DNA of 64,000 nt from Pseudomonas sp. TNT3 (GTDB lineage: Bacteria; Pseudomonadota; Gammaproteobacteria; Pseudomonadales; Pseudomonadaceae), in assembly GCF_010095445.2 (NCBI RefSeq), contig NZ_WFGV02000001.1, positions 62,001 to 126,000 of the forward strand, read 5' to 3'. The position numbers and the translations under genes are program-made. Shown in pieces: positions 19,362-29,402 of the stretch (position 1 is its first letter; each line of letters begins with the position of its first letter). A model generated the notes under the pieces. The model saw only the letters and a program-made list of their open reading frames with translations. It ran no database searches and was not told the DNA's origin.

Positions 19362-20075
19362 ATGCGTCGCGCCCTGCTCTTCGCTTGCGCTCTGCTCGCC
19401 CTGCCGTTTGCGCAGGCTGCAGAACTTCAACCTTTCTCCGCCAGCTACACCGCCGACTGGAAGCAGCTTCCCATGAGCGGCACGGCGTCACGCAGCCTGA
19501 CCAAGGAAGCCAACGGCGTCTGGAAGCTCAGCTTCAAAGCGTCGATGATGATCGCCAGCCTGTCCGAAGAAAGCACGCTGACGCTGGACAAGGACACCCT
19601 GCTCCCGCAGTCCTACCACTTCGAACGTGGTGGACTGGGCAAGGCCAAGAAGGCGGACCTGGATTTTGACTGGACCACCAAAATGGTCACCGGCACCGAT
19701 CGTGGTGACCCGGTCAAGCTCCCGCTCAATCGCGGCATGGTCGACAAGTCCACGTATCAGCTGGCGCTGCAGCATGACGTCGCTGCCGGCAAGAAAAGCA
19801 TGAGCTATCAGGTTGTCGATGATGGCGAAGTCGATACCTACGACTTCCGCGTGCTGGGCTCGGAAAAAGTCGACACCAAGGCCGGTCAGATCGATGCGAT
19901 CAAGGTTGAACGCGTACGTGATCCGACACAAAGCAAACGCATCACTGTGCTGTGGTTCGCCAAGGACTGGGATTACCTGCTGGTTCGCCTGCAACAGGTT
20001 GAAACCGACGGTAAGGAGTACAACATCATGCTCCTCGACGGTACCGTCAACGGCAAGGCTGTCAAAGGCAGCTAA
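19362..20075 (+). CDS. DUF3108 domain protein, exported
   Basis: A 237-aa periplasmic protein with a signal peptide ending in AQA (about residue 19). DUF3108 proteins have a lipocalin-like or barrel-like pattern and no known enzymatic function. It has AGGAGATATT upstream and follows purN by eight bases, a conserved Pseudomonas arrangement; the terminator at 20090-20119 closes the purMN-DUF3108 operon. Confidence 0.8.
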   Translation: MRRALLFACALLALPFAQAAELQPFSASYTADWKQLPMSGTASRSLTKEANGVWKLSFKASMMIASLSEESTLTLDKDTLLPQSYHFERGGLGKAKKADLDFDWTTKMVTGTDRGDPVKLPLNRGMVDKSTYQLALQHDVAAGKKSMSYQVVDDGEVDTYDFRVLGSEKVDTKAGQIDAIKVERVRDPTQSKRITVLWFAKDWDYLLVRLQQVETDGKEYNIMLLDGTVNGKAVKGS

Positions 20076-20089
20076 ACCTGGTCGACGAG

Positions 20090-20119
20090 AAAAGCCCCGC
20101 CAATGCGGGGCTTTTTTTT
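20090..20119 (+). terminator. Intrinsic terminator of purMN operon
   Basis: AAAAGCCCCGC-caat-GCGGGGCTTTTTTTT: a GC-rich 7-bp stem extended by A/T pairs, followed by eight T, directly after the DUF3108 gene. Confidence 0.9.
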
Positions 20120-20153
20120 GCCTGTTGCCATTCGATCCCGAACAATCTCGTAC

Positions 20154-20295
20154 CTGTAGGAGCTGTCGACTGTGGCGAGGGGATTTATCCCCGTTGGGTC
20201 GCGCAGCGGCCCCAAAATCTTACGACTGTTGCGCAGCCGAACGGGGTGGTGCGGCATTCCGATAAATCCCCTCGCCACACTCGACGCTCCTACAG
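20154..20295. repeat. Long inverted repeat (REPIN-like)
   Basis: CTGTAGGAGC at 20154 pairs with GCTCCTACAG ending at 20295, and the arms continue through GTGGCGAGGGGATTTATCC and its complement. The element is about 142 bp and lies between convergent genes (DUF3108 and the amidohydrolase). The sequence is the 'GTGGCGAGGGGATTTATCC' type that is frequent in fluorescent pseudomonads. Confidence 0.75.
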
Positions 20296-20337
20296 GGCGG
20301 CAAGGCTATGCTCCAATTCGGTGGTGCGCCAATGCTG

Positions 20338-21348
20338 TTATCGAGGAACCGCTCTCGGCAGGATTGCCAGGAAGTTGTCTCGAGCGACCTTTCTGGCGAC
20401 GTCCTCCGGCAACGCATCGAGAAACGGATCAAAGCTGCGCATTTCCTTGCCGAGCTTGTTGAAACGTCCTACCACGTCAGAGCCGAGCATGAAGCGCTCC
20501 GGAAAGCGCTCCACCAGCTTCAACCACTCGCCCCGAGGCTTGCCCTGCTCATCCAGCAGATAAGGCGTGAGCACGCTCCACGACAAATCTATAAACAGAT
20601 TGGGGTACTTTTCCAGCATCCGCGTCAGGGTTGGCAACAGAAATTCGAGCTCAACCTGGTGCCGGTGTATTTCCGCGCTGGTGCCCGCATGAGCCCAGAT
20701 GAACCGGGTATGCGGATGGTTGCGCAACGGTTCTTCGATTTCCGACAGATACAGCGGATTCTTCTCACGCTTGGACGTGATGTTGGAATGCACCATTACC
20801 GGCAGGTCGTTCTCAGCGGCCAGGTGATAGATCCGTGTCATGGCTTCGTTATTCGCACGTGGCGTGTCGCCGGACGTCAGCGCCGTCAGGTCATCGTGCC
20901 GGGTGAATACTTCGCCGATGCCCTGCCACAAGCCTGGATTGAGATCGAGCATGCGCTGAATGTGCGTAGCGGAGTTTTTATCGTTGGGATTGAAGCCAGA
21001 CAGAAACGGATGGAAGTGCCGGCGCTGCTCGGCCGTCAGCTTGTTCACTGCTGCGGCGACGATCACGTCAGTGGCGCTGTACCAGTAAGCATCAGCGTCG
21101 TCACCGGCGTAATAGCGCGGACGTTTCGGCTCGTCTTCATGCCATTTCTTGGCGACGGGGATGCCGGAAATCATCACATGCTCAATTCGATTAACCGACA
21201 TGGCCTTCAGCAATTTGGGCATGCCCGCCGTTTCCTGGAAAAAATCCACGTAATGCAGATGCGCATCGCTGTAGGCATATTCGCGCGCACTGGTACCGGC
21301 ACTTGAAATAGCCAACAGGCAAGCAACGCTGAGTCGAAACAAATGCAC
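20338..21348 (-). CDS. Exported amidohydrolase-family metal-dependent hydrolase
   Basis: A 336-aa TIM-barrel hydrolase of the amidohydrolase-2 type. The metal-binding YSDAHLHYVDF motif follows the signal peptide, and later histidines lie in VMVHSNITS and FIWAHAGTS. A GTG start at 21348 is preferred: it has GGAG seven bases upstream and gives a clean signal peptide ending near SSAGTSA. The ATG-started versions upstream (to 21429) have no ribosome binding site. Substrate unknown. It stands alone between the repeat at 20154 and a divergent OsmC gene. Confidence 0.8.
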   Translation of the reverse strand: MHLFRLSVACLLAISSAGTSAREYAYSDAHLHYVDFFQETAGMPKLLKAMSVNRIEHVMISGIPVAKKWHEDEPKRPRYYAGDDADAYWYSATDVIVAAAVNKLTAEQRRHFHPFLSGFNPNDKNSATHIQRMLDLNPGLWQGIGEVFTRHDDLTALTSGDTPRANNEAMTRIYHLAAENDLPVMVHSNITSKREKNPLYLSEIEEPLRNHPHTRFIWAHAGTSAEIHRHQVELEFLLPTLTRMLEKYPNLFIDLSWSVLTPYLLDEQGKPRGEWLKLVERFPERFMLGSDVVGRFNKLGKEMRSFDPFLDALPEDVARKVARDNFLAILPRAVPR

Positions 21349-21498
21349 GGGCGATCTCCAGAAGGCAGGAACAGCGTAGACCCCGTCACGCGGTTCGAGG
21401 TTCATCCGACAGGAAAGTGGAACGCGCACCTGTAAGAATGCTCTATAACTTCAAGGTCTTTTGATCGAATGACTTTCCCACTGCCTACGAGGTCTCCC

Positions 21499-21915
21499 AT
21501 GACAGTTACCGTTAACACCGTATCCGCCGAGGGTTTGCGCCACAGTGTACAAATCGACGAGCACGAATTTTTTGCTGATGCCCCCACCTCCGCCGGTGGC
21601 GAAGGCTCGGCGCCGGAGCCGCACGATTATTTCGACGCCGCCCTGGGCGCCTGCAAAGCCCTGACCCTGAAGATGTACGCCAAAAAGAAAGACATTCCGT
21701 TGACCGGCGTGACGGTCGAGGTCAAACGCGACAACAGCGAAGAACAAAAAGGCAAATACGCATTGCACGTCAAGCTGACGCTCAAGGGCGTACTCACCGA
21801 CGCACAGCGGGATGAACTGCACCGCGTGGCTGATCGTTGCCCGATTCACAAACTCATGACCACCACTGACGTCAGCATCGAAACTCACCTGTCAGAAGGC
21901 GCATTCAGCCAGTAA
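21499..21915 (+). CDS. OsmC family peroxiredoxin-like protein
   Basis: A 138-aa OsmC/Ohr-fold protein. The family active-site pattern is seen as FDAALGACKALTLKMYA (first Cys about residue 53) and a second cysteine in VADRCPIHKLM near residue 114. Such proteins reduce organic hydroperoxides using thiols. An ATG at 21499 with GAGG upstream is preferred to one ten codons earlier. It is followed after 61 bases by a pirin gene on the same strand. Confidence 0.85.
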   Translation: MTVTVNTVSAEGLRHSVQIDEHEFFADAPTSAGGEGSAPEPHDYFDAALGACKALTLKMYAKKKDIPLTGVTVEVKRDNSEEQKGKYALHVKLTLKGVLTDAQRDELHRVADRCPIHKLMTTTDVSIETHLSEGAFSQ

Positions 21916-21976
21916 CAGCAAAGGCTGCGCGAGCGGGTTATGCTCTTCGCGTCACCCGCTCAGCCTGGAATGCACC

Positions 21977-22864
21977 ATGAATACTCCGCTTGTGATTCGC
22001 CCTCGCGCCGAAGATGTCGAAGGCCAACCGATTCTGCGCCCACTGCCCTCCGCGAAATGCCGCAGCGTCGGTCCCTTTGTATTTTTCGACCACATGCTCG
22101 AAACGGTTTATCAGCCGGGTAAAGGCATGAACATCCGCCAGCATCCACACATCGGCTTATCCACCCTCACCTACCTGTTCCAGGGACAAATCCAGCACAA
22201 AGACAGTCTCGGCTCCGATCAAGTGGTCGCAGCTGGCGATGTCAGCTGGATGACCGCGGGCAGCGCTATTGCCCACGTCGAGCGTACTCCTGAAGCATTG
22301 AGGGAAAGCGGCTTCACGATGCACGGCCTGCAAATCTGGCTGGCGTCTCCCAAGGCTCACGAGCAGGGCCCGGGGCATTACAGCCATCACCCGGCTGCTA
22401 CCTTGCCGGTCAGCGATAACCTGGGGGTGAAGATCAGGATGATTGCGGGAACAGGTTTTTGCCTGGAATCGCCGGTTCCAGTGCTTTCTCCTACGCTGTA
22501 TGCCGAATTGAGCCTTCAGACAGCAACAACTTTGCTGATTCCGACAGAGCATGAAGAACGCGCGTTGTACGTGTTGAGCGGCGACGCCTATCTGGACGGC
22601 GAGCGTCTGGAGTTGAATTCCCTGGTGGTGTTACCTGCCGCAGAAGAGATGACACTGTTCGCCGAGAGCGACTGTCATGCGCTGTTGTTCGGTGGCGCCC
22701 CGCTGGATGGGCCGCGACGGATCAACTGGAATTTTGTGGCGAGCGACCCGGCGGCAATAGACGAAGCGCGGCGACGCTGGGCGGCCGGAGAGTGGCCGAC
22801 AGTGCCGGGGGAAAGTGAGCGGATCGAATTGCCGAAACACCGAAGCGAACCCACGCCCTTGTGA
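21977..22864 (+). CDS. Pirin family protein
   Basis: A 295-aa double-cupin protein. The N-terminal cupin carries the metal ligands in the region HPHIGLSTLTYLFQG and the later HVERTPEALRE segment; the C-terminal cupin is more degenerate. Bacterial pirins can act as quercetinases or redox-sensing regulators; which applies here is unknown. GGAATGCACC precedes the ATG. It is probably expressed with the OsmC gene upstream. Confidence 0.88.
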   Translation: MNTPLVIRPRAEDVEGQPILRPLPSAKCRSVGPFVFFDHMLETVYQPGKGMNIRQHPHIGLSTLTYLFQGQIQHKDSLGSDQVVAAGDVSWMTAGSAIAHVERTPEALRESGFTMHGLQIWLASPKAHEQGPGHYSHHPAATLPVSDNLGVKIRMIAGTGFCLESPVPVLSPTLYAELSLQTATTLLIPTEHEERALYVLSGDAYLDGERLELNSLVVLPAAEEMTLFAESDCHALLFGGAPLDGPRRINWNFVASDPAAIDEARRRWAAGEWPTVPGESERIELPKHRSEPTPL

Positions 22865-22886
22865 AGGACTAAATCGACACAGACCC

Positions 22887-23001
22887 TGTAGCAGCTGCCG
22901 AGCCTGCGAGGCTGCGTCCGGCTGCGTAGCAGTCGTAAAACTGCTCCGGTCGAGAGCGACCCCGGAGCCGACGCAGCCTCGCAGGCTCGGCAGCTGCTAC
23001 A
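22887..23001. repeat. Inverted repeat (REPIN-like)
   Basis: TGTAGCAGCTGCCGAGCC at 22887 pairs with its complement ending at 23001; the arms continue through TGCGAGGCTGCGTC. It sits between convergent pirin and htpG, just before the shared terminator. Confidence 0.75.
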
Positions 23002-23013
23002 AAGTGACCGACA

Positions 23014-23041
23014 TAAAAAAACCCGCCGAAGCGGGTTTTTT
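23014..23041. terminator. Bidirectional terminator, pirin/htpG
   Basis: AAAAAAACCCGC-cgaa-GCGGGTTTTTT: a 6-bp GC core flanked by A and T runs between two convergent genes, working on both strands. Confidence 0.9.
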
Positions 23042-23050
23042 ACAACGCGG

Positions 23051-24955
23051 TCAAGCCGACAGTTCAACCAACAGCTTGTTGAGACGGCGCACATAAGCGG
23101 CCGGATCCTTCAAGCTGTCGCCGGCTGCCAAGGCCGCCTGATCGAACAGAATGTGCGACAGATCGCCGAAGCGCTCGTCGCTCTGCTCATTGTCGAGTTT
23201 CTCGATCAACGGGTGAGCCGGGTTGAATTCGAAGATCGGCTTCGAATCCGGAACCTTCTGCCCACTGGCTTCCAGAATCTGACGCATCTGCAGGCCCAGG
23301 TCCTGCTCGCCGATGGCCAGAATCGCCGGAGAATCGGTCAGGCGATGGGAAACCCGCACTTCAGCAACCGAGTCACCCAGTGCCGATTTCAGACGCTCAA
23401 CCAGACCTTCTTTGGACTTGGCGACTTCTTCAGCGGCTTTCTTGTCTTCTTCCGAATCCAGATTGCCGAGATCCAGGTCACCACGCGCCACGTCGACAAA
23501 AGTCTTGCCGTCGAAGTCGCTGAGGTAGCTCATCAGCCACTCGTCGATGCGATCGGTCAGCAGCAGCACTTCGATGCCTTTCTTGCGGAAGACTTCCAGG
23601 TGCGGGCTGTTTTTGACTTGTGCGTAGGTTTCGCCGGTCAGGTAGTAGATCTTGTCCTGACCTTCCTTGGCGCGAGCCAGGTATTCGGCCAGGGAAACCA
23701 CTTGCTCGCCTTCTTCACCCTGAGTGGATGCAAAACGCAGCAGGCCAGCAATTTTCTCTTTGTTGGCGAAGTCTTCTGCCGGGCCTTCTTTCATGACCTG
23801 ACCGAAATTCTTCCAGAAACCCTTGTATTGCTCAGGATCGTTTTTCGCCAGTTTTTCCAGCATGTCCAGAACGCGCTTGGTCAGCGCCGACTTCATGGAA
23901 TCGATGATCGGGTCTTTCTGCAGGATTTCCCGCGACACGTTCAGCGACAGATCATTGGAATCGACTACGCCTTTGATGAAGCGCAGGTACAACGGCAGGA
24001 ACGACTCAGCCTGATCCATGACGAACACGCGCTGCACATACAGCTTCAGGCCTTTCGGCGCTTCACGCTGGTACAGGTCGAACGGAGCACGGGCCGGCAC
24101 GTAAAGCAACGAGCTGTATTCCAGCTTGCCTTCGACCTTGTTATGGCTCCAGCTCAGCGGGTTCTCGAAATCGTGAGCGATGTGCTTGTAGAACTCCTGG
24201 TACTCCTCGTCCTTCACTTCGTTGCGAGGACGAGTCCACAGGGCGCTGGCGCGGTTGACGGTTTCCCATTCAACGGCCGGTGCCTCTTCACCTTCAACGG
24301 CTGCCACTTCTTTCGGCAACTCGATCGGCAAGGCAATGTGATCGGAGTACTTCTTGATGATGTTGCGCAAACGCCAGCCATCAGCGAATTCGTCTTCACC
24401 GGATTTCAGGTGCAGGACGATGCGAGTGCCACGGTCAGCCTTCTCAATGGTGGCGACTTCAAAGTCACCTTCGCCCTTGGACGACCAGTGCACACCTTCG
24501 CTGGCAGCATCACCGGCACGACGGCTGAACACGTCAACCTTATCGGCAACGATGAACGCAGAGTAGAAACCAACACCGAATTGGCCGATCAGGTGCGAGT
24601 CTTTCTTCTGATCGCCCGACAGGTGCTTCATGAAGTCAGCGGTGCCGGACTTGGCGATGGTGCCCAGGTGAGCAATCGCCTCTTCGCGGTTCATGCCGAT
24701 GCCGTTGTCTTCGAGCGTGACGGTTTTAGCGTCCTTGTCGAAGCTCACACGGATTTTAAGTTCCGCGCCGCCTTCCAGCAGCTCTGGCTTGGCCAGGGCT
24801 TCAAAACGTAATTTGTCGACAGCGTCAGAGGCGTTCGAGATCAATTCGCGAAGGAAAATTTCCTTGTTGGAATACAGCGAATGGATCATGAGGTGCAGCA
24901 GCTGCTTCACCTCGGTCTGGAAGCCCAGGGTTTCCTTTTGAGTTTCCACACTCAT
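23051..24955 (-). CDS. htpG: Molecular chaperone HtpG (Hsp90)
   Basis: A 634-aa cytosolic Hsp90. GHKL ATPase motifs are complete: [29 protein letters not shown] and [16 protein letters not shown]. The middle domain and C-terminal dimerisation domain are of normal length. The start at 24955 ([15 protein letters not shown]) is the usual family N-terminus; the in-frame ORF extends to 25021 but without support. The gene is monocistronic between its terminator and the thioesterase pair. Confidence 0.97.
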   Translation of the reverse strand: MSVETQKETLGFQTEVKQLLHLMIHSLYSNKEIFLRELISNASDAVDKLRFEALAKPELLEGGAELKIRVSFDKDAKTVTLEDNGIGMNREEAIAHLGTIAKSGTADFMKHLSGDQKKDSHLIGQFGVGFYSAFIVADKVDVFSRRAGDAASEGVHWSSKGEGDFEVATIEKADRGTRIVLHLKSGEDEFADGWRLRNIIKKYSDHIALPIELPKEVAAVEGEEAPAVEWETVNRASALWTRPRNEVKDEEYQEFYKHIAHDFENPLSWSHNKVEGKLEYSSLLYVPARAPFDLYQREAPKGLKLYVQRVFVMDQAESFLPLYLRFIKGVVDSNDLSLNVSREILQKDPIIDSMKSALTKRVLDMLEKLAKNDPEQYKGFWKNFGQVMKEGPAEDFANKEKIAGLLRFASTQGEEGEQVVSLAEYLARAKEGQDKIYYLTGETYAQVKNSPHLEVFRKKGIEVLLLTDRIDEWLMSYLSDFDGKTFVDVARGDLDLGNLDSEEDKKAAEEVAKSKEGLVERLKSALGDSVAEVRVSHRLTDSPAILAIGEQDLGLQMRQILEASGQKVPDSKPIFEFNPAHPLIEKLDNEQSDERFGDLSHILFDQAALAAGDSLKDPAAYVRRLNKLLVELSA

Positions 24956-25036
24956 GGTCATCAAACTCCAATCAGATGGCAGTGGCCGTGACCTTCTGGG
25001 TCGACGGCGGGTTGTCATCAAAGTTGGGGGCAGTGA

Positions 25037-25489
25037 TCAGGATTTCAAGGGCTCTTCGATTTTGAAGTGGGCGCGCGCCGTCGCGATGGGTTCGGCTTCG
25101 GTGCTTTGCCAGGCGGTAATCGCCACGTTGGCGACACGGCGGCCTTGACGGGCGACCTGACATCGAGCCCATGTGTCGCGAAAGTGCCCTGCACGCAGGT
25201 AGTCGAGGGAAAAGTCGATAATCTTCGGTACCTCCGGCGAACCGGTAAAAATCAGCAGGTGCAGCGCGGCGGACAGCTCCATGAAACCGGCAATCACGCC
25301 ACCATGGATGGCCGGTAGCAAAGGGTTACCAATGTTGTCTTTGTTGGCCGGCAGGCGGAACAGTAGTTCATCCCCTACGCGTGAACATTCGACGCCGATC
25401 AGCCTGGCGTAGGGAATCATATCCAGAAGTGGAGCGTAATCCCCCTGTTCATGGGCTTGCTTAAGCTGATCCTTGATCATGTCAGTCAT
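25037..25489 (-). CDS. Hotdog-fold thioesterase (PaaI type), downstream copy
   Basis: A 150-aa single-hotdog protein of the PaaI/YbgC-like acyl-CoA thioesterase group, with the characteristic LPAIHGGVIAGFMELSAAL active-site helix. Substrate unknown. The ATG at 25489 has AGGAG seven bases upstream, and that site overlaps the stop of the preceding thioesterase, so the two genes are coupled. It and the gene at 25500-25976 share fold and active-site motif and probably arose by an old duplication. Confidence 0.85.
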   Translation of the reverse strand: MTDMIKDQLKQAHEQGDYAPLLDMIPYARLIGVECSRVGDELLFRLPANKDNIGNPLLPAIHGGVIAGFMELSAALHLLIFTGSPEVPKIIDFSLDYLRAGHFRDTWARCQVARQGRRVANVAITAWQSTEAEPIATARAHFKIEEPLKS

Positions 25490-25499
25490 TTCGCACTCC

Positions 25500-25976
25500 T
25501 CATTTCGTACCGCTGGCGATCGCGCCACCAAAACCTTTAGTGCCTTTAACCGCCGTGCCCATGCGCATGAATGTGCCGACGACATGGGCAATAGGCTGTT
25601 CGGGATCGTCCTGATAGGCAAAACCGCGGGCAAAGATCACATCGGTGGTCACTCGATAGCATTGGGCGAAACCATAGACATCTTTATGGGGTTCGGCGGC
25701 ATGCATGTAATCGATGCGCAGGTCGAGTGTCGGGCAGACTTCGAATTCGGGCAGTACGCACAGCGTGGACATGCCGCAGGCCGTGTCCATCAGCGAGGTC
25801 AGAGCGCCGCCATGTATAACCCCGGTTTGCGGATTCCCGACAATCTGCGGGCTGTAAGGCAGGATGACGGTGAGCCCTTCGTTGCTGGCGCTGTGAACTC
25901 GCAACCCGAGCACCTGACAGTGGCGCAAAGCGGAAAGGAATCGCGTGGCACGCTCAAAAACAGGGTTTTCAGCCAT
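25500..25976 (-). CDS. Hotdog-fold thioesterase (PaaI type), upstream copy
   Basis: A 158-aa hotdog thioesterase. The active-site block is TGVIHGGALTSLMDTACGM (about residues 58-76), with the usual aspartate in it. The start at 25976 has GGAG about eight bases upstream; the longer reading to 26027 lacks one. First gene of a two-gene unit with the copy at 25037-25489. Confidence 0.85.
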   Translation of the reverse strand: MAENPVFERATRFLSALRHCQVLGLRVHSASNEGLTVILPYSPQIVGNPQTGVIHGGALTSLMDTACGMSTLCVLPEFEVCPTLDLRIDYMHAAEPHKDVYGFAQCYRVTTDVIFARGFAYQDDPEQPIAHVVGTFMRMGTAVKGTKGFGGAIASGTK

Positions 25977-26133
25977 GATTAAAACTCCATTTAGATGCTC
26001 GGTCGTCATACCCACGGGATCGGGCAAAAGTTCCCGTCAGAATAATCTTATATATCTGTGAGAATTGAGGAACTTAACGATGACGGCTGTGCTCGAAAGG
26101 CCAGTAGATATTTTCCATAAGGAGAAACACCCC

Positions 26134-26367
26134 ATGCAGAAGACTTTAGCTATTGCCTTGATGTTGACCGCTTCCCTCGGTCTCGCAGCCTGCGATAAAA
26201 AATCCGAGGACAAAGCTCAAGATGCTAACCAACATGCTGAGCAAGCTCAGCAAGACATGAACAAAGCTCAGGATAAAGTGAACGACGCAGCGAAAGAAAA
26301 CGCTGAAGCTGCCAAAGCTCAGGCTGAATCGAACGAAGCAGCTGCAAAAGAAGCACCTAAAAACTAA
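26134..26367 (+). CDS. Small alanine/lysine-rich lipoprotein
   Basis: A 77-aa lipoprotein. The signal peptide ends in lipobox LAAC (cysteine about residue 20); the mature part is a continuous Ala/Lys/Glu/Gln-rich sequence with heptad-like spacing, likely one long helix or coiled coil. AAGGAGAAACACCCC precedes the ATG at 26134; the in-frame ATG at 26065 would spoil the signal peptide. The function is unknown. Its size and composition recall small helical envelope lipoproteins but no family was identified with confidence. Confidence 0.75.
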   Translation: MQKTLAIALMLTASLGLAACDKKSEDKAQDANQHAEQAQQDMNKAQDKVNDAAKENAEAAKAQAESNEAAAKEAPKN

Positions 26368-26385
26368 ATCGTTTTTAGCGTCGCA

Positions 26386-26416
26386 AAGAAAACCCGCCAA
26401 GTGCGGGTTTTCTTTT
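26386..26416 (+). terminator. Intrinsic terminator, small lipoprotein
   Basis: GAAAACCCGC-caagt-GCGGGTTTTC followed by TTTTG, shortly after the lipoprotein stop and before the convergent MAPEG gene. Confidence 0.88.
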
Positions 26417-26437
26417 GTCTGCGATTTGGCTTTAGGG

Positions 26438-26839
26438 TTACAGCAAAATAGTTCTAAAAGTCGGACTAATCATCAGCAACAAAGAACACACTAATCCGAC
26501 GATCCAAACCAGACTGCGTTGCCAGGCCAGATCGCCCCAGTAGCACAGCAGATAGATGATGCGGGAAATAACAAAGATGATGGCCAGCGAGTCAATCAAC
26601 CATCCCGCCGTTTGCGTGGTGTGAGCCATCAAGACACCGACGGCAAACAAGATGAACGCTTCAATGCTGTTCTGATGAGCCGCCACCGCACGCGCGCCGA
26701 ACCCGGTGAGTTGTGCCTGTTGCTGGCGCGGCAGGTGATTGTTGTAACCACCCTGCTCTTTCATGGCTTTGGCAACGGGCATGCGCGCCACATAAATAAG
26801 CAACGCACTGATAAACACACACCAAAACGGAATACTCAT
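26438..26839 (-). CDS. MAPEG family membrane protein
   Basis: A 133-aa protein with four hydrophobic segments of the MAPEG (eicosanoid/glutathione metabolism membrane protein) family; the RAVAAHQNSIEAFILFAVGVLMA stretch, read in two short blocks, is characteristic. Bacterial members may have glutathione-transferase-like activity. The ATG at 26839 shares one base with the stop of the upstream DUF599 gene, so the two are coupled. Confidence 0.85.
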   Translation of the reverse strand: MSIPFWCVFISALLIYVARMPVAKAMKEQGGYNNHLPRQQQAQLTGFGARAVAAHQNSIEAFILFAVGVLMAHTTQTAGWLIDSLAIIFVISRIIYLLCYWGDLAWQRSLVWIVGLVCSLLLMISPTFRTILL

Positions 26840-27576
26840 CAAACAGCCTCTTTGTTCGCTTCAGGCAATGGCGCCTCTGTAGGGGTATAGACCATCACGT
26901 CGAGAACGTCAGAATGAAACTCGCGTCGGTACAGCACCAGCACCACACCGGTACTCAACAGCATGAACAACCACGGGCTGACAAACCAGGCCAGCATCGT
27001 CATGCCAAAGTAATAGGAGCGCAGCCCGAAGTTGAACTGGTTGGCAGCCATGGAAATGACACGAGCGGCGCGGGCAGCAAAAGCCTTTCGTTCCTGCTCG
27101 GACACATGTCGCTCACCGACCATGGGGGCCGATCCGACCAGGATGGCCGCAAAATTGTATTGCCGCATGCACCAGCTGAACGTGAAGAACGCATAGACAA
27201 AAACCATTGCCAGGCACAGCAGCTTGATCTCTGACATGCCCTGGGACGCCTGCTGCACCATCGGAATATCCGCCAGCAACGACACCGCCCTTTCGGACGC
27301 ACCCAGCACGGTGAGGATACCGGCCAGAATAATCAGCGTGCTGGAGGCGAAGAACGATGCATTACGTTCCAGGTTGCCAATCACACTGGCGTCGGCAATG
27401 CGGTTGTCGCGCAACAGCATACGGCGCATCCAGTCTTCACGATAAAGATGCAGCACACTGGCCAGGCAGGCGGTGTCGCGGCCTTTCCACGTGGCATAAC
27501 GGGTGTAGCCGCCCCAGCAGATGACAAACCAGAGCGCGGCGAGAAGATGGATCAGATTGGCGTGGATGAACGACAT
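26839..27576 (-). CDS. DUF599 family membrane protein
   Basis: A 245-aa polytopic membrane protein matching DUF599 (also annotated as YghN-type) by its N-terminal hydrophobic segment and RYATWKGRDTACLASVLH block. Function unknown. The start at 27576 has AAGGACCTGC upstream; the ORF extends to 27687 without initiation signal. Four or five hydrophobic segments are visible. It is the upstream gene of the pair with MAPEG. Confidence 0.8.
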   Translation of the reverse strand: MSFIHANLIHLLAALWFVICWGGYTRYATWKGRDTACLASVLHLYREDWMRRMLLRDNRIADASVIGNLERNASFFASSTLIILAGILTVLGASERAVSLLADIPMVQQASQGMSEIKLLCLAMVFVYAFFTFSWCMRQYNFAAILVGSAPMVGERHVSEQERKAFAARAARVISMAANQFNFGLRSYYFGMTMLAWFVSPWLFMLLSTGVVLVLYRREFHSDVLDVMVYTPTEAPLPEANKEAV

Positions 27577-27670
27577 GCAGGTCCTTGTGATGTGGTGGCG
27601 TCGGCAAGCCTTGCGCTTACTGTCTGTGGTTCGACGATAGATCAGGGAAAAAGACACTGCACCGTTTGCA

Positions 27671-27707
27671 AAAAAAATGCCCCGCATCGATTGATACGGG
27701 GCATTTC
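27671..27707. terminator. Terminator between brnQ and DUF599
   Basis: ATGCCCCG (27677-27684) pairs with CGGGGCAT (27697-27704), preceded by seven A and followed by TTT. On the minus strand it ends brnQ transcription with a U-run made by the A-run. Confidence 0.85.
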
Positions 27708-27748
27708 CTGTGTGCTCGCAGCCCGTTTGTGACGGGCCTTGAGGACGC

Positions 27749-29062
27749 TTACGCCAACGCTTCTTCGCGTTTGCCCAGCAGGCGATCGCAGACCACTGCG
27801 ACCACCAACGTCATGACCGATGGCACCAGCCACGCCAAACCTTGCTCGCTGAGCGGCAAGTGGGACAACTGCGCAGGCATCCAGTCCGCGAGACCTGCGC
27901 CTTTAAGCGCATCGATCAGGCCGAAGATGAACGACACCAGCATCACCGGACCGACGATGCGACCCTGCTCATGCCAGAAGTCTTTGCAGAAGCTCAGCGC
28001 CACCAACGCGATGCACGGCGGGTAGATGGCGGTCAGGACCGGGATCGAGAACGCAATCAACTTGGTGAGCCCCAGGTTGGACACCAGGAGGGAAAACGCC
28101 GCCAGGATAATCACCAGGGTTTTGTAAGACAGTGGCAGCACACGGCTGAAGTACTCGGCACAAGCGCAGGTCAGACCGACCGCTGTGACCAGGCACGCCA
28201 ACGAGATCAGCACCGCAAGGAAACCGCTGCCCAGCGAACCGAAGGTGTGTTGGACATAGGCATGCAGCACTGCCGCACCGTTGGTAGCCCCGGCCGCCAC
28301 TTCATGGCTGCCCGACCCAAGACGGAACAGACTGACGTATACCAGCGCCAGGCCCACGCCGGCGATCAGCCCTGCAATGATCGCGTAACGGGTAATCAGC
28401 ACCGGCGAATCAACGCCACGAGAGCGGATGGCGTTGACGATCACGATACCGAACACCAGCGCACCCAGCGTATCCATGGTCAGGTAACCATTGATGAAGC
28501 CTTGGGAGAATGGAGCCGCCACGTATTCCGGCGTGGCCACACCGACATCACCGGCTGGCAACGCAAACGCTGCAATACCGAGTGCCGCCAGGGCGATGAT
28601 CTTCAGCGGCGCGAGGAAACGTCCTACGGTATCCAGCAGTCGGCCCGGGTAGAGCGAAATGAAGAACACAAGCAGGAAGTACACCGAGCTATAGAGGAAC
28701 AGCGCCAGCGGGCTTTCACCCGTCAGCGGTGCCAAGCCGACTTCGAACGACACGGTAGCGGTTCGGGGAGTGGCGAACAAAGGGCCTACAGCGAGGTAGC
28801 ACGCGGCGGCCAGCAAGCCTCCGGCGACTTTACCAATCGGGCTGCTCAATGCATCCATGGCGCCGCCGACCTTGGCCAGGGCTACAACGGTGATGACCGG
28901 CAAACCGACTGCGGTGATCAGGAACCCTAGCGCCGCCATCCAGACATGAGGCCCGGACTGCAAACCGACAATAGGCGGGAAGATAATATTGCCAGCCCCG
29001 ACAAACAGGGCAAACGTCATAAAACCAAGTGCCAGGATGTCCTGGCCTTTCAACACTTTCAT
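27749..29062 (-). CDS. brnQ: Branched-chain amino acid carrier BrnQ (LIVCS family)
   Basis: A 437-aa sodium-coupled branched-chain amino acid permease with 12 hydrophobic segments. The N-terminal [22 protein letters not shown] (read as two blocks) is the family signature, and the [20 protein letters not shown] stretch near residue 325 is conserved. No strong Shine-Dalgarno is seen at the ATG. The gene is isolated, with 394 bases of repeat-bearing spacer upstream. Confidence 0.9.
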   Translation of the reverse strand: MKVLKGQDILALGFMTFALFVGAGNIIFPPIVGLQSGPHVWMAALGFLITAVGLPVITVVALAKVGGAMDALSSPIGKVAGGLLAAACYLAVGPLFATPRTATVSFEVGLAPLTGESPLALFLYSSVYFLLVFFISLYPGRLLDTVGRFLAPLKIIALAALGIAAFALPAGDVGVATPEYVAAPFSQGFINGYLTMDTLGALVFGIVIVNAIRSRGVDSPVLITRYAIIAGLIAGVGLALVYVSLFRLGSGSHEVAAGATNGAAVLHAYVQHTFGSLGSGFLAVLISLACLVTAVGLTCACAEYFSRVLPLSYKTLVIILAAFSLLVSNLGLTKLIAFSIPVLTAIYPPCIALVALSFCKDFWHEQGRIVGPVMLVSFIFGLIDALKGAGLADWMPAQLSHLPLSEQGLAWLVPSVMTLVVAVVCDRLLGKREEALA

Positions 29063-29305
29063 TAAGGAAATACCACACTACTGAATCGGAATTTAGAGAG
29101 GGATTTCCCTTATGGGTGAGGGAAATGCTGTCGGTCCGCATAGGACTGACCCTTTTAGCGCGACGCTTCCTTGTGGGACGCTGACGCAAAAATGGCGGCT
29201 AGCCTAACTAATTTGGGTGACGAACGCACTGTTAGAGGGCGAACTATCCGATACACGACAATTCCATGTCGCGTTTTCGTATGTAAATTTCATTTAAAAA
29301 GCAAA
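29063..29305. other. brnQ upstream region
   Basis: This is the brnQ side of a 394-base spacer that ends at sucD. It holds a short GGGATTTCCCTT/AGGGAAAT-like dyad near 29099-29128 close to brnQ and no ORF I would support. The remainder of the spacer is occupied by the REPIN at 29306 and the sucD terminator. Confidence 0.3.
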
Positions 29306-29390
29306 GATCAAAAGATCGCAGCCTTCGGCGAGTCCTACGTTTGGTACGCAACCCCATGTAGGAGCTGCCGAAGGCTGCGATCTTTTGATC
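29306..29390. repeat. REPIN ('GATCGCAGCCTTCGGC' type)
   Basis: GATCAAAAGATCGCAGCC at 29306 and its inverse ending in GATC at 29390 form a stem of more than 20 bp. This is one of the common REPIN families of fluorescent pseudomonads; a related fragment forms the terminator at 12477-12555. Confidence 0.8.
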
Positions 29391-29402
29391 CTCAGAAACA
29401 AC

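Noticed and set aside
23153..24811. A 552-codon open frame opposite htpG
   Set aside because: Shadow of htpG; composition without domain features.
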